A stretch of 38,018 nucleotides of DNA from 66-474 sp035249465 (GCA_035249465.1 DATFGL010000070.1:1-38018), one strand, 5' to 3'. Positions 13,033 to 22,175 are shown, numbered from the stretch's first letter. Notes: generated from the sequence alone by a model not told the origin. Numbers and translations are program-made.

Positions 13033-15792
13033 TCACCTCCCATTCCAGTCCATCACGGCGTTGAAGAACATCCGGTAGCTGCCGATGGTCTCGCCACGCC
13101 AGATCGGATTGTTCGCGAACAGCAGCACGTGGCCCTTGCCGTAGCGCGCGTCCACCACCGCGGCGTGCCCCGCCATCGCCCCGCCATTTTCCAGCAGGCC
13201 GCTGATCAGCAGATCGTTCCCGTCGGCCCAGCGCGCGATCACCCTGGGCCGGTTGGCGGCCGGGATCACGAACGGATTGTTGCGGACCTGCTCGGCATTG
13301 AGCGGCACGGCTTGCCACGGCTTCACATCCGGCAATTCGGGCGGCGCCTGGTACGGACGACCCTCAGGCACGTCGGCATCATCGGGACCACCGCGCCCGG
13401 TCGGGCGCTGGTAATCCTTGGCGGTGGCCAGTCCGCGGTTGCCGATGGTCTGGTCGGCAATGTTGAAGGACATGCCACCGGAACTGTAAAGCGCGAAGGA
13501 ATCGTCGTAACCCGCCGCGACGGAGCTGTCCTTGTCGACCAGGTTGGCACGCAACACGCTGCCGACCACGCGCAGGTCATCGGCCTTGGCCACCGACACG
13601 CCGGGTGCGAGGCCGACATCGATCGCGAAGCGCGCGGTGTCTTCAGACGTGATCAGCAACCCGCCTTCGGCCACGAAGCGTTTCAGGTTCGCCACACCCG
13701 ATTCGCCCAGGCCCGGCCGGACGTCCGGCGTTGAATCGATGCGCCCAAGGTTGGGCGTGAGTTCGGTTTTCTGCCATGGCATCGGATTGCCATACATCGG
13801 CAGTCCGTCGACGATCAATTTGGTGTTGGCGTAACCCACCGGCCCGAACAGGATCACGTCGTACTTCGCCCGGAGATTCGGCTCGCGCGAAACATCCTGC
13901 GTGTTGATGTAGGTGTACGGCACGTGCAGCTTGTCCAGCGCCATCCGCCACCAGCCTTCCGTCTGGGTGGAGAGCCATGTGTGCATCAGCGCGATGCGCG
14001 GAACACGGCCGTTTACGCCCAGCGACGCCAGCGAGAAGTCGGGCTTGTCGAAATCACCCTGCACTTCCGACATCGGCACCTTCAGCACCGAGGTATCGAC
14101 CACGCGCGCCACATCCACACCGAACAGATCGCCGAACGACCAGCCGGTGTCGTCATACGGGTGCTTTTGCGGATCGTCGGGCGACCAGTACTGGCGATCC
14201 AGCAAGGTGTCCGCGATCCGCGAATACGGCTGGTCCATGCGGATGACCCAGCTACCTGCGGGGAACGTGCGCCTGGTCGTCGCGGCCTTCGGCGGCACGA
14301 CCTGCTCGGCGTGCTTGCCCTTCGATTTGCCGCTGCCGGCACTTTCGGTGTCGTCCGCAACTTCCACCGTGAATGGAGCGCTGGCGCGGCTGATCTCGAC
14401 GTGCTGCAAGTGCAACGTGTGCAGCAGGTGCATCTGCGCGCCCTTGTCCTTCTCGCTCGCGGTGAGCACGTACGCCGCGGGGCCGGCCAGTTCGGGCTTC
14501 TCGATCGAACGCTTGGATTTCAGCCAGAAGTTGTCGAGGAAATGCGGGCCGTGCTGCGCGAAGTAATACAACGCGGTCAGCAAGCCGGATTGCTCGTAGT
14601 TGTTGTTGTCGCGCTGCGACCACAGCACCTTGGGCAGCGGCGGATTCGGCTTGTACCAGGTGCGGGCGTATTCGTCCGGCGACAGGATGCGTTCCTCGGT
14701 GTCGGCGCCGCCGTTGCCGAAGGTTTCGTACAGCCGGCTGATGCCGTTGTGCATCGCCGCGATGAACATCAGGTAGCCCGGACTCCAGGTGTCGAAATTG
14801 CCGTGCGTGAATACGCCGGGCAATCCGAGCTTGGTCAGCTGCTCGACATTGTTCCAGCCGATCTGCTGCCATTCGCTGGTGAGGATCGGATCGATCCAGG
14901 CGTTGTACGGACCGTCGCCCACGGTGTTGTCGTACAGGAACGGCACCGACTCGTGCAGGTCGTGCAGAACCTGCGCGTGCCAGCCGACGTAGGTATTCAA
15001 CACGTTCTTCGTGAGGTCCAGCGTCACGCCCATAGCGTCGCGGTTGTTGTCGTGCGCGACGTAATGCCCCCAATAGATCAGGTGCGGATAGTTTTCCCCG
15101 AGATGCGCGCGGTGCCACTTGTACAGGTCGACCATGCGATCGCGGCCGTCCACCTCGACCACCGGCGTGATCAGGGTGATCATGTGCGAACGGATGTACT
15201 GGATGTACGGCGCGTCATCCACCGCGAGCCGATAGCCAAGCTCCATCAGGGCGGTGGGTGCGCCGGTCTCGGTGGAATGGATGGTGCCAGTGATGTAGTA
15301 AACCGGAACCGTTTGCTTGATGAGTGCCGCAGCTTTCGCGTCATCCATGCCGAGCTTGCGCGGATCGGCCAATTGCGCCAGCCGCGCCTTGTTGGCATCC
15401 AGATCCTTCATCAAGGATTCGTCGGCGATCGCGACCGCGATCATTTCGCGGCCTTCCTCGGTCTTGCCGATCGTGAATACGCGCACACGCGGCGAGGCCT
15501 TGGCGAGCATGCGGAAATAGCGGTACACGTCTTCCGCGTACGGCAGCATGTTCGGCGCGCCGGCGATATCGCCCAGCACGGCTTCCGGCGTTGGCACCGT
15601 CCGGGATGCGGGCAGGTAGTCGGTCAGTGGCGTGTTGAAGTCGGCCTGGGTGGTGTATTTCGCGATCTTCGCCGTATAGGCCTGGTCGACCGGCTGATCC
15701 GGATCGCGCGCATACGGATTGTTCGCGGCGGCAAATGCGGTGCCGCACATCGCCAACGCCAGCCACGCCAGACCCCAACGCGTGCAACGCAT
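13033..15792 (-). CDS. Secreted M14-family zinc metallopeptidase
   Basis: This large exported protein of 919 residues has a signal peptide (about 1-22, ending AFAAAN) and an N-terminal zinc carboxypeptidase domain. The M14 metal motif is HSTETGAP with His172 and Glu175, and a third ligand is probably His280 in VLHDLHESVPF. Between them lies an NNRDAMG segment that may be the substrate-binding Asn-Arg. The rest (about 400-919) is a long C-terminal region, perhaps with a class-I glutamine-amidotransferase-like fold near its end (GGLLITSEDTARFA, YGKGHVLLFANNPIWRGET). The ATG at 15792 gives a proper signal peptide. It probably degrades peptides in the periplasm or outside the cell, and is followed by a coupled small membrane protein. 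Confidence 0.85.
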   Translation of the reverse strand: MRCTRWGLAWLALAMCGTAFAAANNPYARDPDQPVDQAYTAKIAKYTTQADFNTPLTDYLPASRTVPTPEAVLGDIAGAPNMLPYAEDVYRYFRMLAKASPRVRVFTIGKTEEGREMIAVAIADESLMKDLDANKARLAQLADPRKLGMDDAKAAALIKQTVPVYYITGTIHSTETGAPTALMELGYRLAVDDAPYIQYIRSHMITLITPVVEVDGRDRMVDLYKWHRAHLGENYPHLIYWGHYVAHDNNRDAMGVTLDLTKNVLNTYVGWHAQVLHDLHESVPFLYDNTVGDGPYNAWIDPILTSEWQQIGWNNVEQLTKLGLPGVFTHGNFDTWSPGYLMFIAAMHNGISRLYETFGNGGADTEERILSPDEYARTWYKPNPPLPKVLWSQRDNNNYEQSGLLTALYYFAQHGPHFLDNFWLKSKRSIEKPELAGPAAYVLTASEKDKGAQMHLLHTLHLQHVEISRASAPFTVEVADDTESAGSGKSKGKHAEQVVPPKAATTRRTFPAGSWVIRMDQPYSRIADTLLDRQYWSPDDPQKHPYDDTGWSFGDLFGVDVARVVDTSVLKVPMSEVQGDFDKPDFSLASLGVNGRVPRIALMHTWLSTQTEGWWRMALDKLHVPYTYINTQDVSREPNLRAKYDVILFGPVGYANTKLIVDGLPMYGNPMPWQKTELTPNLGRIDSTPDVRPGLGESGVANLKRFVAEGGLLITSEDTARFAIDVGLAPGVSVAKADDLRVVGSVLRANLVDKDSSVAAGYDDSFALYSSGGMSFNIADQTIGNRGLATAKDYQRPTGRGGPDDADVPEGRPYQAPPELPDVKPWQAVPLNAEQVRNNPFVIPAANRPRVIARWADGNDLLISGLLENGGAMAGHAAVVDARYGKGHVLLFANNPIWRGETIGSYRMFFNAVMDWNGR

Positions 15793-15893
15793 GTCCCCAC
15801 TCCCACCTTGTCTCGATCCCGCCAAGCGTAACCAAATTCAGCGCGCGACGGGGGTGTCGAAAGGCATGGTGGGGCGTCGACGCCGCGAACGTC

Positions 15894-16886
15894 TCAATCG
15901 CAGACCAGCCACTGCACGCTGAACTGGCGGTGCGGATCAGTCCAGACCTCCGCAACCCGCAACCCGGCGCGGGCCGCGAACCGGGCGAAGCCTTCCAGCG
16001 TGTACTTGCAGCTGTATTCGACCAGCATCGCCTCGTTTCCGGCGAAACGAAACGTGCGGCCGTCGATATGCACGTCCTGCTCGCGCCGGCTGACGATGTG
16101 GGTTTCAATCCGTTCCGCCAGCGGGTGCCAGCGGGCACGGTGGCGAAAACCAGCCAGGTCGAAATCCGCGCCCAGCTCATGGTTCATCCGCACCAGCAAA
16201 TTGAGGGTGAACTCCGCTGTGACGCCGGCCGCATCGTTGTACGCAGCCTCCAGGGTGGCCCGGTCCTTGACCAGGTCGATCCCGATCAGCACGCCGCCGT
16301 CCAGCACGCCACCGCCCTGCCCGGCCTCGTTGCGCATCTCCCGCAGCAGGCGCAGCGCGTCGTCCGATCCGAAGTTGCCCAGCGTCGAACCCGGGAAATA
16401 CACGACGGTCTGGCGTGGCGCGCGCGCCGCACGCGGCAATTTGATCGGCTGCGCGAAGTCCGCGCATACCGGCAGCATTTCGATGGCCGGAAACTCGCGT
16501 TCGAGTTTGCCCGTGCTTTCCGCCAACGCGCTGCGCGAAATCTCCACCGGGACGTACGCCACCGGCGATTCGAGATGCCGCAACAACAGCCGCGTCTTGA
16601 GTCCGCTGCCGCTGCCGTATTCGACCAGGCGCACTTCCGGGCCCAACGCCGTAGCGATCGCGCCAACGCATTCGCGCATGATCGCCGACTCTGTCCGGGT
16701 CGGGTAATACTCCGGTTGTTCGCAGATGCGTTCGAACAATTCCGAACCGCGCGCATCGTAGAAGTATTTCGACGGCAACCGCTTCGGGGATTTCGACAGC
16801 CCCGACAATGCATCGGCCAATAGCCCCTCGCCGGGTTGGCGGTCGTCGAGATGGCGAGCGTACGCCGCCTGCGGATTCGGTTTCAT
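15894..16886 (-). CDS. egtD: L-histidine N-alpha-methyltransferase EgtD
   Basis: EgtD trimethylates L-histidine to hercynine with three SAM, the first step of ergothioneine synthesis. The 330-residue protein shows KYFYDARGSELFERI (40-54), the SAM-binding VEYGSGSGLKTRLLL (88-102), VVYFPGSTLGNF (161-172), IGIDLVKD (201-208), the histidine-binding YNDAAGVTAEFTLNLL (216-231) and a C-terminal VEYSCKYT. These are the order and spacing of EgtD (DUF2260). The ATG at 16886 overlaps the egtB stop as ATGA, so the two are translationally coupled. Confidence 0.95.
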   Translation of the reverse strand: MKPNPQAAYARHLDDRQPGEGLLADALSGLSKSPKRLPSKYFYDARGSELFERICEQPEYYPTRTESAIMRECVGAIATALGPEVRLVEYGSGSGLKTRLLLRHLESPVAYVPVEISRSALAESTGKLEREFPAIEMLPVCADFAQPIKLPRAARAPRQTVVYFPGSTLGNFGSDDALRLLREMRNEAGQGGGVLDGGVLIGIDLVKDRATLEAAYNDAAGVTAEFTLNLLVRMNHELGADFDLAGFRHRARWHPLAERIETHIVSRREQDVHIDGRTFRFAGNEAMLVEYSCKYTLEGFARFAARAGLRVAEVWTDPHRQFSVQWLVCD

Positions 16887-18187
16887 GCATCCCTCGCCAG
16901 CCGCAGTCCACTGAACTGCCAGCGTGCCGCGGGTTGAAAAAAGTTGCGATAGCTGGCGCGAACGTGTCCCGCCGGGGTCACGCACGAACCACCGCGCAAC
17001 ACCCACTGCCCGCACATGAACTTGCCGTTGTATTCGCCGAGCGCGCCGGTCGCCGGCCGGTAGCCCGGATACCCCACGTAGGGACTGGACGTCCATTCCC
17101 ATACATCGCCGAACATTTGCAGCGGGCGGCCCTCACCGGCCGGGGCGCGGGCCGGCAATGGACGCAACATGCCGGAGTCGGCGAAGTTGCCTTCGACCGA
17201 AAGCCCCTGCGCCATCGCTTCCCATTCGAATTCGGTCGGCAGGCGTGCACCGGCCCAGCGCGCGAATGCATCGGCCTCGAAGAAGCTCACGTGGCAAACC
17301 GGTGCGGCAGGATCGAGCGCTTTGCGTCCGCCCAGGCCGAAGGCCGTCTCCAACGGGTCACCCCAATACAAGGGATGGGCCCAGCCTTCGCGGCAAACCG
17401 TGGCCCAACCTTCCGACAGCCACAACGCGGGATTGCGGTAACTGCCGTCGCCGATGAATTCGCGGAACTCGGCGTTGGTCACGCAACGATTGGCGATCGC
17501 GTGCGGCTGCAACAACTCGCGATGCCGCGGCGATTCGTTGTCGTAGGCGAAACCTTCGCCGGTGTGACCCGTCTCGACGATGCCATGGCGTCCGGCGATG
17601 AAGCGCAGCCGCAACGGCTCGGCTTTCGGCGTCACCGGCGTCTCACGGAACACCGGCTGCAACGGATTCAACGAGAACAGGTGCAGGATGTCCGTCAGCA
17701 AGAGTTCCTGATGCTGCTGTTCGTGATTGAGTCCCAGTGTGACCCGCTCCATGATCTCGCGGTCGTCGCCACGACGGCGCAACAACGCGACCATCGCATG
17801 GTCGACATGGGCGCGGTAATCCACGACCTCCTGCAAGGTCGGACGCGTCAGCAGGCCACGCTGCGGCCGTGCGTGCATCGGGCCGACGGCTTGGTAATAC
17901 GAATTGAAAAGGTAATCCCAGCCCTCGTGAAAGCGCCGATACGCCGGATCGGAATGCGCGAGCAGGAATTGCTCGAAGAACCAGGTGGTGTGCGCGAGGT
18001 GCCATTTCGCAGGACTGGCGTCCGGCATGGATTGCGCGACGGTGTCTTCCGGAGCGAGCGTGGCACACAAGGCCAACGTGGCATCGCGCACGCGCCGGTA
18101 TTCCGTCTCCAGGGCGTGGGATGCGGGCGCATCGTCGGCCGGGCGGAGTCGTGCGGACATGTCGGATGCTGCCTCGATGCGACGCAT
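16883..18187 (-). CDS. egtB: Ergothioneine sulfoxide synthase EgtB
   Basis: EgtB is a non-haem iron enzyme that joins hercynine with a thiol donor (gamma-glutamylcysteine or cysteine) and oxygen to form the sulfoxide precursor of ergothioneine. The 434-residue protein has an N-terminal DinB-like helical domain with the iron ligands in KWHLAHTTWFFE (His63 or His66) and NHEQQHQELLLTDI (His155, His159), followed by an FGE-sulfatase domain (about 195-434) with RLPTEFEWEAMA, GDVWEWTSSPY and VLRGGSCVTPAGHVR. I used the ATG at 18187, which has AGGG eight nt upstream; 18160 is an alternative. Which thiol donor is used cannot be read with confidence. Confidence 0.93.
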   Translation of the reverse strand: MRRIEAASDMSARLRPADDAPASHALETEYRRVRDATLALCATLAPEDTVAQSMPDASPAKWHLAHTTWFFEQFLLAHSDPAYRRFHEGWDYLFNSYYQAVGPMHARPQRGLLTRPTLQEVVDYRAHVDHAMVALLRRRGDDREIMERVTLGLNHEQQHQELLLTDILHLFSLNPLQPVFRETPVTPKAEPLRLRFIAGRHGIVETGHTGEGFAYDNESPRHRELLQPHAIANRCVTNAEFREFIGDGSYRNPALWLSEGWATVCREGWAHPLYWGDPLETAFGLGGRKALDPAAPVCHVSFFEADAFARWAGARLPTEFEWEAMAQGLSVEGNFADSGMLRPLPARAPAGEGRPLQMFGDVWEWTSSPYVGYPGYRPATGALGEYNGKFMCGQWVLRGGSCVTPAGHVRASYRNFFQPAARWQFSGLRLARDA

Positions 18188-18216
18188 TGCCTGTACCCTA
18201 CAAAGGGGCACCTTAA

Positions 18217-18615
18217 TTGAAACCGTCCGCCCGTTCAGCCAGCGTGACGATGGTCGGGCGCAACGCCGGGCCGAAGATGCCGCCGTCCATTGCCATCTGC
18301 CGCCGTGACATTGCTCCGCAAACGCCTGAATGTGCGTCGGTGCTGCCGGACCGGATACAGACCAATCGGGTGATCCCGCTGGCCACGGGACGCTGCCGCG
18401 CAACGTTCGACCATTTCCATCCGCCGGACGTCGAGGATTTGGAATCGCGCCATGCCAGAGACCAAGCCTTCAGCGGCCTCGAATCGGACCCGTACCACGC
18501 CGGGCGCCTCAACCGGAAGCGGAAGAACGGCGTGCATCACTTCCACGAGTTGCGGCGCGAGGCATACGCACCGCGCGTTGGACGCGGCGCGGCGATGGGT
18601 TCACAACACCGGTGA
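18217..18615 (+). CDS. Uncertain hypothetical ORF divergent from egtB
   Basis: The 413 bp between egtB and the DUF885 gene hold no recognisable gene. The best candidate is this 132-codon plus-strand ORF with a TTG start 8 nt after AAAGGGG. Its third codon positions are GC-rich, first positions favour G and A, and second positions are AT-richer, as in real genes here. The protein is His/Arg-rich (FDHFHPPDVEDLESRHA, NGVHHFHELRREAY) and matches no family I know. Against it, the start is only 29 bp from the egtB start on the other strand, leaving no room for promoters, and it overlaps the convergent DUF885 stop by 15 bp. A decayed gene or chance ORF is quite possible. Confidence 0.28.
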   Translation: MKPSARSASVTMVGRNAGPKMPPSIAICRRDIAPQTPECASVLPDRIQTNRVIPLATGRCRATFDHFHPPDVEDLESRHARDQAFSGLESDPYHAGRLNRKRKNGVHHFHELRREAYAPRVGRGAAMGSQHR

Positions 18616-20373
18616 ATCATCGCGCAGCATTTCGCGGCGAACGATCGCGATGGGCGCGAAGCCGTGCTGCATGAAGCCGTCGTGGAATTTCTCGAGATTG
18701 AAATTCGCACCTTCCTTCTTTTCCACGTCGGCGCGCAGCTTCAGGATTTCCAGCTTGCCGAGCGTGTAATACAAATACGTCGGGTCGGACGTACCGCGCT
18801 TGGTTTCCACTTCACCCACCGCGGGCGACTGATAACCTTCCTTGACGAAGAAATCCCTGGCCTGATCCAACGTCATCTGCCCCGTGTGCAGCTTGATGCC
18901 GACGATGAAGCGCGCGTTGCGCAGCAGCGCGTCCTGCAACTGCCCGAGCTTCAGCAGCAATTGTTGGCGGCGGTCCTTCGGGAATTCGTACTGTGCCAGG
19001 CCCTCGTCCAGCATCATCTGTTCGCAATAGTGAGCCCAGCCTTCCGCGTTGGTGGCGGAACCGAGCAGCTTGCGCACACGATCGTCCACCTTGTGCATCC
19101 ACAGGAACTGGATGTAATGGCCCGGATAGGCTTCGTGCGTGGCAATGCTGGTGATCACCGGAAAGCTGAATTGCGCCATGAATTGATCGGTACGCTGCTT
19201 TGGCCAATCCTTTTCCGGCAGCGTGACGTTGAAATACGCGGTGGTCGCCTTCGTTTCATAAGGTCCGGGCGTGTCCATCGACGCGAAGGTGGTCGCGCGC
19301 ATGAACGGCGGCGTCTCCTCCACGGTCGGACGCACCGTGGACGGGATCGTGATGATGTGATGGCTGTCGATGAACCCGATCAGCGTGCCGAACGTCGAGC
19401 GGAAGGTGTCGAGCAGCCTGTCGGGCTTCGGATGATCGGCGGCGAGTTCCGCCAGTACTTCGCGCGGCGTCTTGTTCGGGTCGAGTTCCTTCGCGACCTT
19501 CGCGAATTCGGTCTGGTTGGCCTTCATGTTGGCTTCGTCGAGCGCGACCAGTTTGTCCAGCGGCAGATCGACCATCTCATCGTATTCCAGTTTCTCGTGG
19601 AACACCTTCGCACCGATCCGGAAATCGCCGTGCGATTTCGGCAACACGCCCTCTTTCAGCCATGCCTGGTAATCGCCGAGTGCCTTGATCACGGCCCCGT
19701 TCGACGCCGCGAATTGCTTTTTCAGCGCGGCATCGCTGACCTCGGTGAAAGCCGATGGCACGTCGTGCCTGAAAAACTGGATCAGGCCCGGCAACTGCTC
19801 CAGTGCGATCTCGGTGTAGATCTTGGGCGGGTTTTTGAGATTGGCACGCGCGGCCAGCAACGCCGCCGGCATTTGCCGCTCGCGTGAGATCAGGTCGCGC
19901 AGGCGCGTTTCCGGCGGCGCGAACTTGCGCTCCATCAGGGTGAACGCGCTGGACGTGATCCCGCTGGAATAAAAATCCGGGTTCTTTTCCCACGGCCGGA
20001 TCGCCTGCAACGTCAGCAGCGAGCTGCGGATGTTGTTCAACACCAGGTCGCGATCACCGCGAACGAACAGGCTGAGCGATGAAGGATCGACCGCAGCGAC
20101 GCGCTGCTCCCAGCCCTTGAGCGCCGTCACTTCCGACGCGATGCCTTTGCGGGAGTAATCCTCGAGCTTGCCGTCGTAGAGGTGGACGCCGTAGCTGGTC
20201 GCGGCCGAAGGATTGGTCGGCAGATAGAACGCATCGAAATATTGATCGGCCAGGCGCGCGAACGCCCGATCGGCCGTCGCCGTATCTGCAGGCGTCGTGG
20301 CGCTCGCCAGCAACGGTGCGAACACCAGGGCCCATGCCGCGACACGCCACCGCCTGCTCAATCCGCGCCCCAT
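18601..20373 (-). CDS. Secreted DUF885 protein, putative metallopeptidase
   Basis: This 590-residue DUF885 (PF05960) protein has a signal peptide (about 1-25). The family motif HEAYPGH at 413-419, in ATHEAYPGHYIQF, resembles a zinc site, and EGWAHYCEQMM at 444-454 contributes another acidic residue. Other family stretches are FDAFYLPTNPSAAT near the start and SDPTYLYYTLGKLEILKLR near the end. DUF885 members are widespread in Lysobacterales and Bacteroidota, often exported and annotated as peptidases, but the reaction is not established. The ATG at 20373 is preceded by GGGGAGG. It seems to stand alone in its transcript. Confidence 0.9.
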   Translation of the reverse strand: MGRGLSRRWRVAAWALVFAPLLASATTPADTATADRAFARLADQYFDAFYLPTNPSAATSYGVHLYDGKLEDYSRKGIASEVTALKGWEQRVAAVDPSSLSLFVRGDRDLVLNNIRSSLLTLQAIRPWEKNPDFYSSGITSSAFTLMERKFAPPETRLRDLISRERQMPAALLAARANLKNPPKIYTEIALEQLPGLIQFFRHDVPSAFTEVSDAALKKQFAASNGAVIKALGDYQAWLKEGVLPKSHGDFRIGAKVFHEKLEYDEMVDLPLDKLVALDEANMKANQTEFAKVAKELDPNKTPREVLAELAADHPKPDRLLDTFRSTFGTLIGFIDSHHIITIPSTVRPTVEETPPFMRATTFASMDTPGPYETKATTAYFNVTLPEKDWPKQRTDQFMAQFSFPVITSIATHEAYPGHYIQFLWMHKVDDRVRKLLGSATNAEGWAHYCEQMMLDEGLAQYEFPKDRRQQLLLKLGQLQDALLRNARFIVGIKLHTGQMTLDQARDFFVKEGYQSPAVGEVETKRGTSDPTYLYYTLGKLEILKLRADVEKKEGANFNLEKFHDGFMQHGFAPIAIVRREMLRDDSPVL

Positions 20374-20497
20374 GCCACCCTCCCCGTCAATGAAGACGTC
20401 ATGCCCGGGCCATGCCCGAAGTCCTTCAGGCTAGCAAGACCCGCACCGTGTTCCCCGTGCCAAAGGTTGGCCGACTGGCTTCTCCCCGTGGAAAGCG

Positions 20498-20528
20498 AAA
20501 AGGCCCGGTTGCGAACAACCGGGCCTTT
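20498..20528 (-). terminator. Rho-independent terminator after the Tyr/Gly-rich protein gene
   Basis: AAAAGGCCCGGTTG-CGAA-CAACCGGGCCTTT forms a strong hairpin 24 bp after the stop of the gene at 20552-21061. On the minus strand it is followed by TTTTCGCTTTCC, so it fits termination on that strand. Confidence 0.88.
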
Positions 20529-20551
20529 CGGGTGCATCGGGCGCGCGAGGA

Positions 20552-21061
20552 TCAGTGGCCCTGGCGCGGGTAGTAACGTCCCTGGCCCTGCCAGCCGCCG
20601 TGACCACCGGAGCCGCGATGACCGTAGTACTGCGAACCGCCGCCATAGCTGCGGTGGCCGTAGTATCCGTTGGAACCACCGTAGTAACTACGTCCGCCGC
20701 GGCTGGAATAGACGACGCCTACATTCACGCCGCCGTAACTCGGGTAGCTCGGATAGCTGTAGTAGCCGTCGTCACCGTACGAATACGCCGGATAGCTGGG
20801 ATAGCTTTCGTAGTACCCCTGGGCCGGGTAGCTTTGCGCCGGGTAGTAGTAGCCGCCGTCGTAGCGGTCGTGCTGGCTGGCGCTGGCAATCACGCCGCCG
20901 ATCACCGCACCCACGACCAGCGCGCCCAGCACTCTGCCGGAATCGTCGCCACGGCCGCGATAGTCATGCGCCATCGCCGCGGGCGTGGCCAGCACGGCCG
21001 CCGCAACCAGGGCGCTGGCGAGCATCAGCTTGTTGCGGATCGAACCGGGTTTGCGTTGCAT
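20552..21061 (-). CDS. Secreted Tyr/Gly/Ser-rich low-complexity protein
   Basis: This 169-residue protein has a signal peptide (about 1-31, ending AAMAHDY), then a short glycine-zipper-like helix (VLGALVVGAVIGGVIAS, about 43-60) and a long low-complexity tail of YPSYP, SYGG and YGHR units. Similar proteins are found in Lysobacterales and are taken to be envelope or surface proteins; the function is unknown. The ATG at 21061 has GGGGAGG six nt upstream. The opposite strand is also open over almost the whole length, but that ORF lacks a ribosome-binding site and the signal peptide and terminator support the minus strand. Confidence 0.8.
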   Translation of the reverse strand: MQRKPGSIRNKLMLASALVAAAVLATPAAMAHDYRGRGDDSGRVLGALVVGAVIGGVIASASQHDRYDGGYYYPAQSYPAQGYYESYPSYPAYSYGDDGYYSYPSYPSYGGVNVGVVYSSRGGRSYYGGSNGYYGHRSYGGGSQYYGHRGSGGHGGWQGQGRYYPRQGH

Positions 21062-21174
21062 GACGAACCTCCCCTTCTCAAGGTGGGCGCCAGTATCGCA
21101 GCACCGCGATAAATCTAAACTGAAGAGTTTTGTTATGGAACCGCTAACCGTTCAGGCGACCGGAGGCGTCGGCG

Positions 21175-21723
21175 TCAGGCACCTTTCGCCGCCGCCGCGC
21201 CGCGATCCTTGCGCTTGCGCGATTCCAGCAGGGCCTTCAGGTTCGCAACGGCCTGCTCGTGGCTGATGGCCTTGGGCTTGGGCGCGCGTGGCTTCGGGGG
21301 CTTGCGCGTCGGCGCGTGCGCGGCCGGGGCCGGCTGGCGCGGCAACTCCACGGTGCCACCCAGCATCCAGTCGTCATTGAAACGCGAACGCGGGATATAG
21401 GACGGCGGACGACGCTTGGCGGCGCTGGCGCGCGCGGCAGCCACCGCGCGGGCGGCGGTCTTGACCGAGGCCGGCCGGGACACGGGTTTGGCGGCCGCAG
21501 CCGGCTTGTCCGCGGCGCGAGCCGGTTTTGCGGCGGGCTTGTTCGTCGCGAGATTCGCCTTCATGACCCGCGCCGGTTTCTTCACAGGCTTGTTCGCGGG
21601 TTTCTTCGCAGCATTGGCGGGCTTCGATGTCCTGCTGGCCGCCAACCTGGATTTCACGGGCGCCTTGCGCGCCGCTGGCTTGGCGGATTTGCCGGAGGGT
21701 TTGCGATTCCGTGATGTTGCCAT
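21175..21723 (-). CDS. Histone H1-like basic Lys/Ala/Pro-rich protein
   Basis: The 182-residue protein is strongly basic in its first two thirds, built of KPA, KKPA and KPAAKPAR units like histone H1 tails and the AlgP/AlgR3-type DNA-binding proteins. The middle (PPSYIPRSRFNDDWMLGG) and the C-terminal segment (SHEQAVANLKALLESRKRKD, a predicted amphipathic helix) are more ordinary. It probably binds DNA non-specifically, perhaps as a nucleoid protein; this is inference from composition. I chose the ATG at 21723, with GAGGA nine nt upstream, over one five codons earlier. Confidence 0.72.
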   Translation of the reverse strand: MATSRNRKPSGKSAKPAARKAPVKSRLAASRTSKPANAAKKPANKPVKKPARVMKANLATNKPAAKPARAADKPAAAAKPVSRPASVKTAARAVAAARASAAKRRPPSYIPRSRFNDDWMLGGTVELPRQPAPAAHAPTRKPPKPRAPKPKAISHEQAVANLKALLESRKRKDRGAAAAKGA

Positions 21724-21827
21724 TGCTGCTTTCCTCATGTTGTTGCGTTGCGGACTCGGCCTTGCAGGCCAAGGCCTGGCGAGCCGAGCCGGTCGGTACG
21801 ATGCCTTCGGTGGCGGGCGGCCGCGAA

Positions 21828-22175
21828 CTACAAGCTGCGCCCGTCAACCTGGCGGATATTCAAGCCGCCGGGTTCAACCCCCTCGAGGCAGCGGACGTTA
21901 ACCGCCGCCACCGGATGCCCTTCATGTTCGCCTTCGGCGAACGGCGCCACCCCGCAAACCGGGCAGAAATGGTGGGCAATCTTGTGTTTGTTGAAACGGT
22001 AGGTGCTCATGTCCGCTTCCGGCGTCGACAGCCTCAGCGCATCACGCGGCACGAACCACATCAGGTAACCCTTGGGCCGGCAATGCGAGCAATTGCACTC
22101 CATCGCGGTGTCGATTTCGCCATCCACTTCGAAGGCGATCCGGCCGCAATGGCACCCGCCACGCCACGTCGTCAT
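21828..22175 (-). CDS. GFA-family zinc protein
   Basis: This 115-residue protein has the full cysteine pattern of the GFA (glutathione-dependent formaldehyde-activating enzyme / CENP-V) family: Cys8 and Cys10 in GGCHCGRIAFEVDG, Cys27, Cys29 and Cys32 in ECNCSHC, and Cys71 and Cys74 in HFCPVCGV. These bind two zinc ions. Most family members have no proven substrate, and activity towards S-hydroxymethylglutathione should not be assumed. It is divergent from the small gene at 22270. Confidence 0.92.
   Translation of the reverse strand: MTTWRGGCHCGRIAFEVDGEIDTAMECNCSHCRPKGYLMWFVPRDALRLSTPEADMSTYRFNKHKIAHHFCPVCGVAPFAEGEHEGHPVAAVNVRCLEGVEPGGLNIRQVDGRSL

Noticed and set aside
13924..15831. Plus-strand ORF of 635 codons over the M14 peptidase
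   Set aside because: It is antisense to the peptidase, whose metal motif and signal peptide are clear, and its composition is typical of a shadow frame.
18801..19887. Plus-strand ORF opposite the DUF885 gene
   Set aside because: Shadow frame over a confident gene with the HEAYPGH motif.
20555..21112. Plus-strand ORF (185 codons) opposite the Tyr/Gly-rich secreted protein
   Set aside because: It is hydrophobic Val/Ala-rich only because it is antisense to Tyr/Gly codons. The minus-strand gene has a signal peptide, ribosome-binding site and terminator.
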